Positions 1-8,519 of a stretch of DNA of 64,000 nucleotides are shown here, piece by piece. Position 1 is the stretch's first letter, and each line of letters opens with the position of its first letter. Position numbers and translations under genes: made by a program. The notes below the pieces were generated by a model. The model was not told the origin of the DNA and did not search any database. It saw nothing but the letters and a program-made list of their open reading frames with translations. The stretch spans positions 2,285,001 to 2,349,000 of the forward strand of contig NC_019974.1 in assembly GCF_000328685.1 (NCBI RefSeq). The letters are read 5' to 3'. The DNA comes from Natronococcus occultus SP4. Its GTDB lineage: Archaea; Halobacteriota; Halobacteria; Halobacteriales; Natrialbaceae.

Positions 1-1208
1 TTCCGATCGAGATGGTCTCGACGACCGAGCTCTACACCGACGGCGAGTTCGACGACGTGACACAACACGTCCTCGCCAACCAGGATCGGGCCCGCGAGGT
101 ACTCTCGCAGTACCAGGACAAGGTCGACGAGGAGTACGTCCCGTTCAACCCGATCTGTGAGGAGTGTGGCAAGATCACCGAGACCGTCACCGACGTCGAC
201 TTAGCAACCGACCCTGCGACCGTCGACTACCGCTGTACCGACATGGACGCCGGCGACCGCACCATTGAGGGCTGTGGCCACGAGGGAACCGCCACCATCC
301 GCGAGGGGAAGATGCCTTGGCGCTTCGAGTGGCCCGGCCAGTGGCAGGCCTTAGGCGTCGACTTCGAACCCTTCGGCAAGGACCACGCCGAGGGCTCCTG
401 GCCAAGCGGCCAGGACGTCGCGCGCAACGTCCTCGAGACCGAGCCACCGGTGCCGATGGTCTACGAGTGGTTCACCCTCGACGGCGACCCCTTCTCCTCT
501 TCCGAGGGCAACGTCATCCTCGTCTCGGACGTCCTCGAGCTGCTCGAACCCGAGGTGCTGCGGTACTTCTTCGCGAAGGACCCCTCGAAGGCGCGGGACT
601 TCAGCGTCGAACGGCTCGACCAGCTCGTCGACGAGTTCGATCGCTTCGAGGCGACCTACTTCGGCGAGGTCGACGCCAGCGAGGACGAACGGGCCTTCGC
701 GGAGCGGGTCTACCCCCTCGTCGTGGAGGAGCCCCGCGAGGACCGGATTCGGCTCCCCTACACGTTCGCCGCCGTGCTGGGGATGTTCGACGACCCCGAG
801 CTGCGCGAGGAGGTCGCCCGCAAGGAAGGCCACATCCCCGAGGACGCCCCCGAGCGGGCCGTCGAGGACGCCCTGGCACGCGTCGAGCGGGCGCGCAACT
901 GGGCGCGCCGAACCGGCAACGAGTTCGACTACGAGCTCAAGCGCAGCGCGATCCCCGACCACGAGTTCGACGCGACGACCGAGGACGCCCTCGACGAGCT
1001 CGCCGACTTCGTCGCGGCGGGCCACGAGCCCGACGAGATTCAGGGCGAGATCTACGAGACCGCAAAGCGCCACGACGTCGAGATCGGCGACTTCTTCGGG
1101 GCCGGCTACCGGCTCTTTTTCGACGAGGAGCAGGGGCCGAAGCTGGGCCCGTTCCTCGGCAAGCTCGACCGGGAGTTCGTCGTCGCGCGACTCCGGCGGG
1201 AGCGCTAA
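1..1208 (+). CDS. lysS: Lysyl-tRNA synthetase, class I (C-terminal part, 5' end outside window)
   Basis: This enzyme charges tRNA-Lys with lysine in the cytoplasm. The reading frame is already open at base 3, so the gene begins upstream and the HIGH-containing N-terminus is missing. What is visible is the zinc-binding insert with CEEC and later Cys residues (about residues 48-85 counted from the ATG at 12), the WPGQW stretch, and the SSSEGN segment that takes the place of KMSKS, followed by LEPEVLRYFF. The C-terminal half is the helical anticodon-binding cage typical of the class I (archaeal) LysRS. The product ends with a basic tail. The M50 protease gene follows 74 bp downstream and appears to have its own promoter. 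The family call is confident. Confidence 0.93.
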   Translation, partial: PIEMVSTTELYTDGEFDDVTQHVLANQDRAREVLSQYQDKVDEEYVPFNPICEECGKITETVTDVDLATDPATVDYRCTDMDAGDRTIEGCGHEGTATIREGKMPWRFEWPGQWQALGVDFEPFGKDHAEGSWPSGQDVARNVLETEPPVPMVYEWFTLDGDPFSSSEGNVILVSDVLELLEPEVLRYFFAKDPSKARDFSVERLDQLVDEFDRFEATYFGEVDASEDERAFAERVYPLVVEEPREDRIRLPYTFAAVLGMFDDPELREEVARKEGHIPEDAPERAVEDALARVERARNWARRTGNEFDYELKRSAIPDHEFDATTEDALDELADFVAAGHEPDEIQGEIYETAKRHDVEIGDFFGAGYRLFFDEEQGPKLGPFLGKLDREFVVARLRRER

Positions 1209-1282
1209 CGGGTTCTCCACCGTCGCCCGACGAGCTCCGGGCAACACAAACCATTTGAGAACCCCTCCCCCAACTACGATAG

Positions 1283-3115
1283 ATGCAATACGGCTCTCCC
1301 GCTTTCGTCTCGGTGCCGGAACTTTTCGGTTCGACGACGCTGACGTGGGTGCTGATCGGCCTTCTCGCCTACTGGTTCCTGATCCTCTCGCTTCGTAACG
1401 CCGGACTGCTGCCGAGCTACGTCGGAACACAGGGGCCGATCACGACGTTTCACACCACGCGTGGCCGAGCGTTTCTCGACTGGCTTTCCGGCCCGAAGCG
1501 GTTCTGGCGAGCGTGGGCTAACGCGGGGATCGGCATCGCGGTCGTCGTCATGGTCGCGATGTTCGGCTTTCTGCTGTTCGCGGCGATCGCCGCGCTGTCG
1601 GCGCCCCAGCCGACGTCCTCGGTCCAACAGCCACGGAACGTCCTGATCATCCCCGGTGTCAACGACTTTCTCCCGCTCTCCGCGACGCCGGGGATCGTCT
1701 TCGGGCTGCTCGTCGGGCTGGTCGTTCACGAGGGGGGCCACGGCCTGCTCTGTCGCGTCGAAGACATCGACATCGAGTCGATGGGTGTCGCGATGCTCGC
1801 GATCCTCCCGATCGGGGCCTTCGTCCAGCCCGACCAGGAGAGTAGCCAGGACGCCGATCGCGGAGCCCAGACGCGGATGTTCGCCGCCGGCGTCACCAAC
1901 AACTTCGCGATCACGATCGTCGCGTTCGCCCTGCTTTTCGGTCCGATCGTCGGCTCGATCGCCGTCGCCCCCGGCGCCGCAGTCGGCGGGGTCGCCCCCG
2001 GTTCGCCCGCCGCCGACGCCGGCCTCGAGCCCAACGACCGCATTACCGCCCTTGAAGGAGAGGAGATCGAGGACAACGCCCACTTCCTCGAACTGCTCGA
2101 GGACGTCGACGGCGAGAGCGTCACCCTCGAGCGCAACGACGAGGAGACGGTGACCGTCCAGCGGTCGCTGGTCGTGACCGCAGCCGTCGACGGAAACCCG
2201 GCCGGCCTCGACACTGGGGAGTCGGTCTTTGCGGTCGACGGCGATCCGGTCGCGACCGAGGACGAACTGCTCGAGGCTGCCGGCGACGACGAGGTCGTCA
2301 CGCTGACCGTCGGCGAGGATGGCGACACTGACGAACGCGAGGTCCCGATCGGCGCGGCCGTCGCGATCGCCGAGGACGGTCCGCTGGCCGACGCCGGCGC
2401 CCCCGCGGGAGACCGGATGGTTATCACCGAACTCGACGGCGAACGCACCCACTCGGCGTCGGTGCTCCAGGATCGACTCGGCGACACCGATCCCGGCGAC
2501 GAGGTCACGGTTGCGGGCTACCTCGACGGCGAGCGCGTCGAGTACGAGATCACCCTCGGCGACCGAAGTCAGGTCACCGGTGGCGGAACGGCCGGCTACC
2601 AGCCGATCGAGGGGGTCTCGGGTGTCACCACCGAGGCACTCGGCGTCCAGCACTACCCCGCGGAGGCGTACCTCACCGTCCTCGGTGGCGACGGCGACAC
2701 CGAAGTTAGCCCGCTCGTCGACTCGTTCCTCGGGAAGATCGGCTTCGCGCTGTTCTTGCCGCTGGCGGGCTTTCTCGACGTCCTGCCGTTTAACTTCGCG
2801 GGCTTCGTTGGCGGGATCGAGAACTTCTATCAGGTCGAGGGATCGCTCTCCGTGTTCGGCGACTGGGCAGTGTTTACGGCGGCCAACTTGCTGTTCTGGA
2901 CCGGGTGGATCAACGTTCAGCTGGGCTTTTTTAACTGCATCCCGGCGTTCCCGCTCGACGGCGGCCACATCCTTCGGACCAGCACGGAGGCCGTCGTCTC
3001 GCGGCTGCCGATCGACGCCACTCGGGGGATGGTCCGAATGGTAACGACGACGGTCGGGCTGGCGATGCTCGCCAGCTTCCTGCTGATGCTGTTCGGACCG
3101 CAGCTACTGAACTGA
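1283..3115 (+). CDS. Site-2-protease-type M50 membrane metalloprotease with PDZ region
   Basis: This is a predicted intramembrane zinc protease of 610 residues. HEGGH at residues 149-153 is the HExxH zinc site, and the C-terminal segment NCIPAFPLDGGH near residue 551 supplies the third ligand motif of M50 proteases. About 30 residues at the N-terminus form a first membrane span, with several more around the active site. The central section from about 220 to 430 is soluble and contains two PDZ-like stretches (GVAPGSPAADAGL and a second copy near 365-400). Family members cleave membrane-bound regulators or signal remnants; the substrate here cannot be read from the sequence. The gene is convergent with the PadR gene, 27 bp away. 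Confidence 0.9.
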   Translation: MQYGSPAFVSVPELFGSTTLTWVLIGLLAYWFLILSLRNAGLLPSYVGTQGPITTFHTTRGRAFLDWLSGPKRFWRAWANAGIGIAVVVMVAMFGFLLFAAIAALSAPQPTSSVQQPRNVLIIPGVNDFLPLSATPGIVFGLLVGLVVHEGGHGLLCRVEDIDIESMGVAMLAILPIGAFVQPDQESSQDADRGAQTRMFAAGVTNNFAITIVAFALLFGPIVGSIAVAPGAAVGGVAPGSPAADAGLEPNDRITALEGEEIEDNAHFLELLEDVDGESVTLERNDEETVTVQRSLVVTAAVDGNPAGLDTGESVFAVDGDPVATEDELLEAAGDDEVVTLTVGEDGDTDEREVPIGAAVAIAEDGPLADAGAPAGDRMVITELDGERTHSASVLQDRLGDTDPGDEVTVAGYLDGERVEYEITLGDRSQVTGGGTAGYQPIEGVSGVTTEALGVQHYPAEAYLTVLGGDGDTEVSPLVDSFLGKIGFALFLPLAGFLDVLPFNFAGFVGGIENFYQVEGSLSVFGDWAVFTAANLLFWTGWINVQLGFFNCIPAFPLDGGHILRTSTEAVVSRLPIDATRGMVRMVTTTVGLAMLASFLLMLFGPQLLN

Positions 3116-3142
3116 ACGGCCCCTCAGAACCGACGACGGCGG

Positions 3143-3667
3143 CTACTCCTCTTCGTCGATCCCGTGGCGCTCGTAGAACTCCTCGGGGGTGTCCTCGATG
3201 CGTTCGAAGTCGGTATCGAAGTAGTGTTCGTGATGCCGGACGACCTGCTCGACGATCCAGGCGCTGAACGTCTCGTCGAACCGCCACTCGTCGTCGGGTT
3301 CGGGAATCTCGAACCGTTCGTCCGTCGCAAACGCCGCGTAGACGTGGAAGAATCCGAGGATGACGTCGGCGAAATCCCGGGCGTTCTCGGTGCTCGACTC
3401 CCGGCGGTCGGTAAGTTCCGCGTGGCCGTCCTCGGTCAGCTCGAAGTACTTCCGGTCGGGTTCGTCCTCGCGTTCGATCCGTTCGGCCCACCCCTTCTCC
3501 TCGAACTTGTAGAGGATGGGGTACACCGAGCCGTAGGACGGTTCCCAGTGGCCGCCACTGATATCGCGGATCTCCTTGAGAATCTCGTAGCCGTAGCGGG
3601 GTTTCTCCTCGAGCAGTTCGAGGACGAGATACGCGATCACTCCCTTCGGCGGGCCACTCTTCCGCAT
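3143..3667 (-). CDS. PadR-family transcriptional regulator
   Basis: This 174-residue cytoplasmic protein begins with a PadR winged helix: GVIAYLVLELLEEKPRYGYEILKEI is followed by GSVYPILYKFEEKGW and the wing REDEPDRKYFELTEDG. The second half is helical and acidic, as in longer PadR proteins that dimerise through the C-terminus, and ends in a Glu run. The ATG at 3667 is preceded on the minus strand by an AT-rich stretch (about 3680-3700), which would suit a short-leader transcript. PadR proteins usually repress a neighbouring transporter or enzyme. Here the neighbours are a convergent M50 protease and a distant cupredoxin gene, so the target is not obvious. Confidence 0.9.
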   Translation of the reverse strand: MRKSGPPKGVIAYLVLELLEEKPRYGYEILKEIRDISGGHWEPSYGSVYPILYKFEEKGWAERIEREDEPDRKYFELTEDGHAELTDRRESSTENARDFADVILGFFHVYAAFATDERFEIPEPDDEWRFDETFSAWIVEQVVRHHEHYFDTDFERIEDTPEEFYERHGIDEEE

Positions 3668-3932
3668 GTGATCCGAGATTTTAACGGACGTACGTAAAGG
3701 GTTTCGGTCACCCCATTCGCGAGAGCCGAGGGGCGCGCGACCGATCGAGGGCTAACGGATCCGCCGATCGCCGTCGTCAGCGATTCGAACCGCCCGGTGG
3801 GTTCTAGCGACCGATGGGGGGACACTCTGTACCGAGTGTACTGTCGAGGCCGGCTTGGAAGACGTGTCGGATTCGCCCGCTGACCGACGGTCGAGAGGAT
3901 AGTCGAAACGACTCGGCGTCGGTCGCCAAGAG

Positions 3933-4445
3933 CTACTCCTCGCGGAGTTCGACGGCACCGGCCATCTCCTCCGGGTGTGTCTCACAGAGATACTGTTCGA
4001 CCTCCGTGGTCACCTCGGCCTCGAACGTCGTCGACGCTCCGTCGTCCTCGAGGAACGCCGTGGACGCGACGGGGTCGGAGCCATCCCACAGTGCGAAGTT
4101 GTGGACGTCTCCGTCCACGTTCGTGACCCGGAACTCGTACTCGCGACCCTCGTAGAGAACGATATCCGGATTCTCCACGTCCTCGATCGCCTCGGGCTCG
4201 ACACCGATCCAGCCGTCGGTGTCGGCCTCGAATTCCAGCGTCGAAACGTCCTCCCACTCGTCTTCGGGAGGGTCCGGATCGTCCTCGTCGGCTTCCTCGG
4301 AGACGGTTTCGTCACTCTCGTTCTGGTCGGGTACCCCCTCGCCGTCGCCCGTCCCTTCGGTACAGCCGGCGGCGAGTGCGACTCCGGCAGTCGCACCGAC
4401 CAGCCGGAGCGTCGATCGGCGCGAGCGTGGCTCGGTTCGGGTCAT
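3933..4445 (-). CDS. Cupredoxin-domain lipoprotein (blue-copper-like)
   Basis: This 170-residue exported protein starts with RR (residues 9-10), a hydrophobic stretch and a lipobox-like LAAGC with Cys28, so a Tat-exported, lipid-anchored protein outside the membrane is likely. A long acidic linker leads to a plastocyanin-like domain whose likely copper ligands are visible: His115 (VHNF), Cys154, His157 and Met161 (CETHPEEM). The role would be electron transfer or copper binding at the cell surface. The ATG at 4445 was chosen because the reading frame upstream lacks cupredoxin or signal features, although it stays open across the divergent pitA gene. It is divergent from pitA with 117 bp between them. 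Confidence 0.88.
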   Translation of the reverse strand: MTRTEPRSRRSTLRLVGATAGVALAAGCTEGTGDGEGVPDQNESDETVSEEADEDDPDPPEDEWEDVSTLEFEADTDGWIGVEPEAIEDVENPDIVLYEGREYEFRVTNVDGDVHNFALWDGSDPVASTAFLEDDGASTTFEAEVTTEVEQYLCETHPEEMAGAVELREE

Positions 4446-4562
4446 CAGTTCCGTTTCGTTCTCGAAACACCTGAAGGAGCGGCAGACATTCGCGGGGGTT
4501 CGATAATCGAACGGCAGCACGAAACCCCGTCCTTCTTGTCGACGCCGGCCTAACCCGCGCGT

Positions 4563-6107
4563 ATGGAACGACGACGACCGCCACAGACCGAAGAGGGCTG
4601 GTACGTGCTCCACGATTTCCGGTCGATCGACTGGGACGCCTGGCGGGACGCTCCCGAACGGCACCGCTCGAGCGCGCTCGAGGACGGGATCGACTTCCTC
4701 GGGGCCGCCGAGGACGCCGTCGACGCCGAGGACGGCGAGTCGGCGACGTTCGCCGTCCTCGGGCACAAGGCCGACCTGCTGGTGCTCCATCTGCGGCCGA
4801 CGCTTTCCGACATCGACGCCCTGGAGCGTGGGTTCGAGCAGACCGCGCTTGCGGAGTACACCGAACGGGCGGACTCGTATCTCTCGGTGACCGAGGTCTC
4901 GGGGTACATGTCCGAGGAGTTCTTCGAGGACGACGCGGAGGTCGAGGACACCGGGATGCGCCGGTACATCGAGACCCGACTCGAGCCGTCGATCCCCGAC
5001 AGCGAGTTCGTCAGCTTCTACCCGATGGACAAACGCCGCGGCGACGAGGACAACTGGTACGACCTGCCGTTCGACGAGCGGGCCGACCACCTCTCGAGCC
5101 ACGGCGAGATCGGCAAGGAGTACGCGGGCCGGGTCACCCAGATCATCTCCGGCAGCATCGGCCTGGACGACTTCGAGTGGGGCGTGACGCTGTTCGCCGA
5201 CGACCCGACCGACGTCAAGGATCTGCTCTACGAGATGCGGTTCGACCCCTCGACCTCCCGGTTCGCCGAGTTCGGTCGGTTCCTCTCCGGGCGGCGGTTT
5301 CCGCCCGAGCAGCTCGGGGCCTTCCTTGCGGGTGAGCCGATTCCACAGGACGAATCCGATCCCCACGGCGGTCACCACCACGGCGAGTCGGGCGCCCACC
5401 ACGACACCGACACCCATCACGGCGATTCCGACGGCCACCACGGTGGAGACGACGAGGACGAGGAGTCGGTCCGCAGCGAACTCGAGGAGATAGGCGTCTA
5501 CGCGGGCCAGCCCCACGGCGAGGACGTCCACGCCGTCGTCCTCTACTCGGCGGCCAACCCCGAGGAGCTGTTCGAGGAAGTCGAGGGCCTGCGGACGAAC
5601 TTCGACCACTACGACACCCACGTCAAGACCGCCGTCTACGAACCCAGCGAGCTCGCCGACGATGAGAGCGAAACCGCCGTTGTCAGCCTCTGGGAGACGG
5701 AACGTGCGGCGAACACCGCCGCCGGGTTCCTCGCCGACCTTCCCGAAATCGTTCGACAGGCGGGCGACGATAGGGCGCCTGCCGGCGCCGATGGCGAGCG
5801 GGGCGACGACCCCGCGAGCGACGACTCCTGGGGGACGATGGGGATGTTCTACGCGGTCAAGCCCGAGCACCGCGGGGACTTCGTCGACACCTTCGAGGAC
5901 GCCGGCGCGCTGTTGGCGGACATGAAGGGCCACCGGAAGACCGACCTGCTGGTCAACCGCGAGGACGAGAACGACATGTTCATCGCCAGCCGCTGGGACT
6001 CCCGCGAGGACGCCATGCAGTTCTTCCGCAGCGACGCCTTCGCCGACGCCGTCGAGTTCGGCCGAGACGTCCTCGAGGAGCGTCCTCGACACGTCTTCCT
6101 GGCCTAG
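4563..6107 (+). CDS. pitA: PitA-type protein: chlorite-dismutase-family domain fused to antibiotic-biosynthesis-monooxygenase domain
   Basis: This 514-residue protein carries a chlorite dismutase-like (heme-binding Cld) region at about residues 1-255 and a dimeric ferredoxin-like Abm region at about 300-514. A His-rich linker (HGGHHHG, GAHHD, DGHHGG) sits near residues 265-300. This fusion with its His-rich hinge is the arrangement described for Haloferax volcanii PitA. Cld-family members handle heme, including coproheme decarboxylation in several lineages, so a heme-related role is likely but the reaction is not shown by sequence alone. The C-terminal Cld part repeats themes such as MGMFYAVKPEHRGDF. 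Its stop codon overlaps the stop of the small convergent membrane protein gene at 6104. Confidence 0.88.
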   Translation: MERRRPPQTEEGWYVLHDFRSIDWDAWRDAPERHRSSALEDGIDFLGAAEDAVDAEDGESATFAVLGHKADLLVLHLRPTLSDIDALERGFEQTALAEYTERADSYLSVTEVSGYMSEEFFEDDAEVEDTGMRRYIETRLEPSIPDSEFVSFYPMDKRRGDEDNWYDLPFDERADHLSSHGEIGKEYAGRVTQIISGSIGLDDFEWGVTLFADDPTDVKDLLYEMRFDPSTSRFAEFGRFLSGRRFPPEQLGAFLAGEPIPQDESDPHGGHHHGESGAHHDTDTHHGDSDGHHGGDDEDEESVRSELEEIGVYAGQPHGEDVHAVVLYSAANPEELFEEVEGLRTNFDHYDTHVKTAVYEPSELADDESETAVVSLWETERAANTAAGFLADLPEIVRQAGDDRAPAGADGERGDDPASDDSWGTMGMFYAVKPEHRGDFVDTFEDAGALLADMKGHRKTDLLVNREDENDMFIASRWDSREDAMQFFRSDAFADAVEFGRDVLEERPRHVFLA

Positions 6108-6292
6108 AGGGGGTCCGACGGACCGACTCCGTCGTAGAAGAAATACCCCGCAACTCCGGCCAGTCCGAGCACGAGCGTGATGTAGGGCCAGTTACCGGTG
6201 TCGTGGTCGGTCAGGTGGCCGTGGACAACGACGAAGGCCGCGAAGCCGGCGTTTCCCATTGCCATCGCGAGCAGAAACGGTGCGAGCTCCAT
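6104..6292 (-). CDS. Small two-span membrane protein
   Basis: This is a 62-residue hydrophobic protein. Two membrane spans are visible: residues about 3-24 (APFLLAMAMGNAGFAAFVVV) and 37-52 (ITLVLGLAGVAGYFFY), with HGHLTDHD between them. The ATG at 6292 (MELAPF) is preferred over the upstream in-frame ATG at 6319, which would add nine mostly polar, basic residues (MDRRRITRT). The gene is convergent with pitA and the two stop codons overlap. I do not recognise the family and cannot assign a function. Confidence 0.7.
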   Translation of the reverse strand: MELAPFLLAMAMGNAGFAAFVVVHGHLTDHDTGNWPYITLVLGLAGVAGYFFYDGVGPSDPL

Positions 6293-6455
6293 CGTTCGTG
6301 TGATTCGGCGTCGGTCCAATAGCCGTTTCGAACCGCCGTGATCCGTTCGGCACTCGCCGCGATCCGTTCCTGTGGCGGCGTTTCGAACGTAGCGCTGACG
6401 ATCGAAAGTCGACCGGCGTACAGAACGCGACGCTGCCCACAGAGGAGAAACTCGA

Positions 6456-6842
6456 TCAGTCGAAGTCGTGGTCCGGGTCGTCCTCGACCTGGCGTTTCAT
6501 CGATTCGCGGCGGGATTTGGCGTCCCGTCCGGTCGCCTCGAGCAGGAAGTCGTTTTTCGCGTCGACGGCCTCGCCTGCGGCCTCGAGCTCGTCGGGGCCG
6601 AGCTCGGTCGGATCGCGCTCGTGGAACTCGACGGCGAGTTTGTCCTTCTTCCCGGAGTATTCGACGGCGCCGACGACGATTCTCTCGAAGACGGGGTTGG
6701 TAGGCTCCTCGATGACGAACAGGTCGCTTCCCTTGTACTCCTCGGTGGCCGTAATCGGGCCGAAGTAGTCCTCGACGGTTCCTTCCATGTCGGGGATTCG
6801 CTCCTCGAGATACTCACCGCGGCGCATCTTGTACTCCTTCAT
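6456..6842 (-). CDS. DUF5611-type haloarchaeal protein
   Basis: This is a 128-residue soluble protein starting MKEYKMRRGEYLEERIPDM, an N-terminus I associate with the haloarchaeal DUF5611 family. It has a compact alpha/beta N-terminal half (YFGPITATEEYKGSDLFVI, VVGAVEYSGKKDKLAVEF) and a charged helical C-terminal tail ending DDPDHDFD. The start at 6842 is preferred over the in-frame ATGs at 6881 and 6959, because the extension is basic and unlike the body of the protein. The stretch just upstream (about 6860-6880) is AT-rich enough for a promoter. The function is unknown. Confidence 0.75.
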   Translation of the reverse strand: MKEYKMRRGEYLEERIPDMEGTVEDYFGPITATEEYKGSDLFVIEEPTNPVFERIVVGAVEYSGKKDKLAVEFHERDPTELGPDELEAAGEAVDAKNDFLLEATGRDAKSRRESMKRQVEDDPDHDFD

Positions 6843-6980
6843 GGATTGGAGATACACGGGGGAGTGTTTACCTCTTTTCATAGCCGCTGTCGGGTCTCCG
6901 GGCCGCCCCGGGCGAAACGCGATCGATTCGAGACGGTGAGAGGAAACCGAACCGCTCACCCGAGAGCGGCACCGATCCGA

Positions 6981-8039
6981 TCAGCGGTCGGGCTGGACAC
7001 CGAGATACCCTTTCCGGCAGTCGGGACAGATATCCCCGGTCCGGAGCGAGCTGCGGTCGCTGCCCGCGGTGAACCCACACCGCGGGCAGTGGAGCTGCGC
7101 CTGGCCGTCGCCACCGGGGATCCCGCCCTCGCTGCCGGGCGTCGGCGCCTCGCTGGCCCGTTCGATCCCGCTGCCCGGCTCGGCGACCGACTCCGCGTCG
7201 TTCGCCGTCTCCGGGTCGTCGGCTGCCGGCGGGCCGCCAGCGGCCGTCTCCGGGGCTGGCTCGGCTTCGCCACGATCCGAGGACGGCTCGGTCGTTCCGG
7301 TGTCGAGCAAGATCGCGTCGTCCTCGAGCGGCTCGGACTCCCTGTCGGGCCAGTCCTCGTCGTCGCTTTCGGGCGTAGTCTCGATCGGCGGTCCGACGTC
7401 ACTGGAGTCCGGCCACTCGCCGTACTCACGCTCCCGGGCGGGCGTTCCGTCGTCCTCGAGGATCTCGCCGTCGTCGGTGACGGGATCGCCGTTTTCGTCG
7501 GTCGGGAGCTCGATCCCGGTGTCGGCGGTGTTGCCCCGATCCGACGGCTCTGGCCGGGTGTCGGCGGCACCCTGCGGGTCCGCTTCGGACGTGGCCTCTC
7601 GCGGCCCGATCCCGGCTTCGGTCGTCGGGGCGTCGGCTCCGTTCGCTCCGGGAAACTCGTACTCGGTCTCGGTTGGTTCCGATCGACGCTCGGGGTCGGC
7701 GTCGACCGCGCCGTCCTCGTCGGCGTCGATGAACGTCGCGTCAGTCTCACCCGTTTCGGCGGCAAACGCGCCAGTGTTGCCGGAGTCGGGGTCCGCTCCG
7801 GGTGGCTCTGCCGACCGGGGTGTGGATCGCGGCTCCGAGGCATCGGGTCGCGGGTCGACGTCGTCCGTCGAGATGCTCCGCACTTCGGTGTTCTCGCTGA
7901 CGACGTGTCTGTCCCCACACTGCGTACACTCTTCGTACTCCCGGACGGTGAGGACGACCTCGCTCCCCCGCTCCTCGCGCTCGCGTTCGACGGCAACGTC
8001 TCCGTAGTCGTGACCGAGCAACGAACATCGCAGGCCCAT
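6981..8039 (-). CDS. Haloarchaeal zinc-ribbon protein with long acidic disordered centre (DUF7093-like)
   Basis: This 352-residue protein has an N-terminal domain (MGLRCSLLGHDYGDVAVERE) with CTQC near residue 40. A central region of about 220 residues is rich in Asp, Glu, Ser, Thr and Pro and looks disordered. The C-terminal zinc ribbon has CPRC near residue 318 and CPDC near 340. The layout is typical of a haloarchaeal family annotated as DUF7093. Two zinc-binding ends joined by an acidic linker suggest a binding or scaffold protein, but nothing shows the partner. It is divergent from the small protein at 8181, with a 141-bp shared promoter region. Confidence 0.72.
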   Translation of the reverse strand: MGLRCSLLGHDYGDVAVEREREERGSEVVLTVREYEECTQCGDRHVVSENTEVRSISTDDVDPRPDASEPRSTPRSAEPPGADPDSGNTGAFAAETGETDATFIDADEDGAVDADPERRSEPTETEYEFPGANGADAPTTEAGIGPREATSEADPQGAADTRPEPSDRGNTADTGIELPTDENGDPVTDDGEILEDDGTPAREREYGEWPDSSDVGPPIETTPESDDEDWPDRESEPLEDDAILLDTGTTEPSSDRGEAEPAPETAAGGPPAADDPETANDAESVAEPGSGIERASEAPTPGSEGGIPGGDGQAQLHCPRCGFTAGSDRSSLRTGDICPDCRKGYLGVQPDR

Positions 8040-8180
8040 GCTCTCACCGTATCAAGTCAGGCCATAAAAAACGTACTGCATGGTCGGTGCCGCCGTTCTG
8101 TCGGCTCCGGACCCGCTGGAGCCGAAGAACCGAGATCGAACGACAAACGTCAAATCCCGGGTCGACGAATAGGCGTACGG

Positions 8181-8480
8181 ATGAGAGCAAAGCGGGAGTA
8201 CCGGGATCGGGCGGAGACCGAGGTGGCGGTACTCGACGCGCTCGTCGACCGCGCCGAGGAGGGGATGACGATCTTCGAACTCCGCGCGGCGGCCGAGGTT
8301 GACATCGACGAGCTCGAGGCAGCGCTCGCAACGCTCAAGGAAGACGATCTGATCGACGTCGAGTCCAACACCAGCGAGACGGTCATCAAACCCGACGACC
8401 GCGTCGTTCCCGAGGTCCCGACCGACGACGAGGACGACCAGTCGGTCGGCGACTGGCTTCGCGACCGGCTTCCCTTTTGA
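8181..8480 (+). CDS. Small winged-helix-like protein (DUF6432-like)
   Basis: This 99-residue protein has a probable helix-turn-helix: EVAVLDALVDRAEEGMTIFELRAAAEVDIDELEAAL is followed by TLKEDDLIDVES, which reads like recognition helix and wing. The C-terminus is acidic and ends VGDWLRDRLPF, a short amphipathic tail. The reading frame is open far upstream, but only the part from the ATG at 8181 looks like protein; the rest lies antisense to the zinc-ribbon and DUF5611 genes. It probably acts in the cytoplasm as a small DNA-binding or adaptor protein. The ygfZ-like gene follows 39 bp later. Confidence 0.75.
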   Translation: MRAKREYRDRAETEVAVLDALVDRAEEGMTIFELRAAAEVDIDELEAALATLKEDDLIDVESNTSETVIKPDDRVVPEVPTDDEDDQSVGDWLRDRLPF

Positions 8481-8519
8481 ATCGAAACGCCTGAAGGTGT
8501 CGGTCCCCTTTCGGCGTTC

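Noticed and set aside
317-1258. Long Arg-rich open frame over lysS
   Set aside because: It is a shadow of the lysS frame: composition is Arg/Pro/Gly only, with no family features. The same reasoning removes many long antisense or shifted frames across the window, such as 6956-8047 and 39648-41537.
3680-3705. ACGTACGT palindrome upstream of padR as a possible operator
   Set aside because: The arms are short and only the outer bases match; there is no second copy to support it.
5360-5460. Repetitive CAC-rich stretch
   Set aside because: It is the His-rich hinge of PitA, not a DNA repeat element.
4446-6092. N-terminal extension of the cupredoxin frame to 719 residues
   Set aside because: The extension is antisense to pitA; the signal peptide with lipobox begins at the ATG at 4445.
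6468-8180. Upstream part of the 670-residue plus-strand frame
   Set aside because: It lies antisense to the DUF5611 and zinc-ribbon genes; only the last 99 residues are protein-like.
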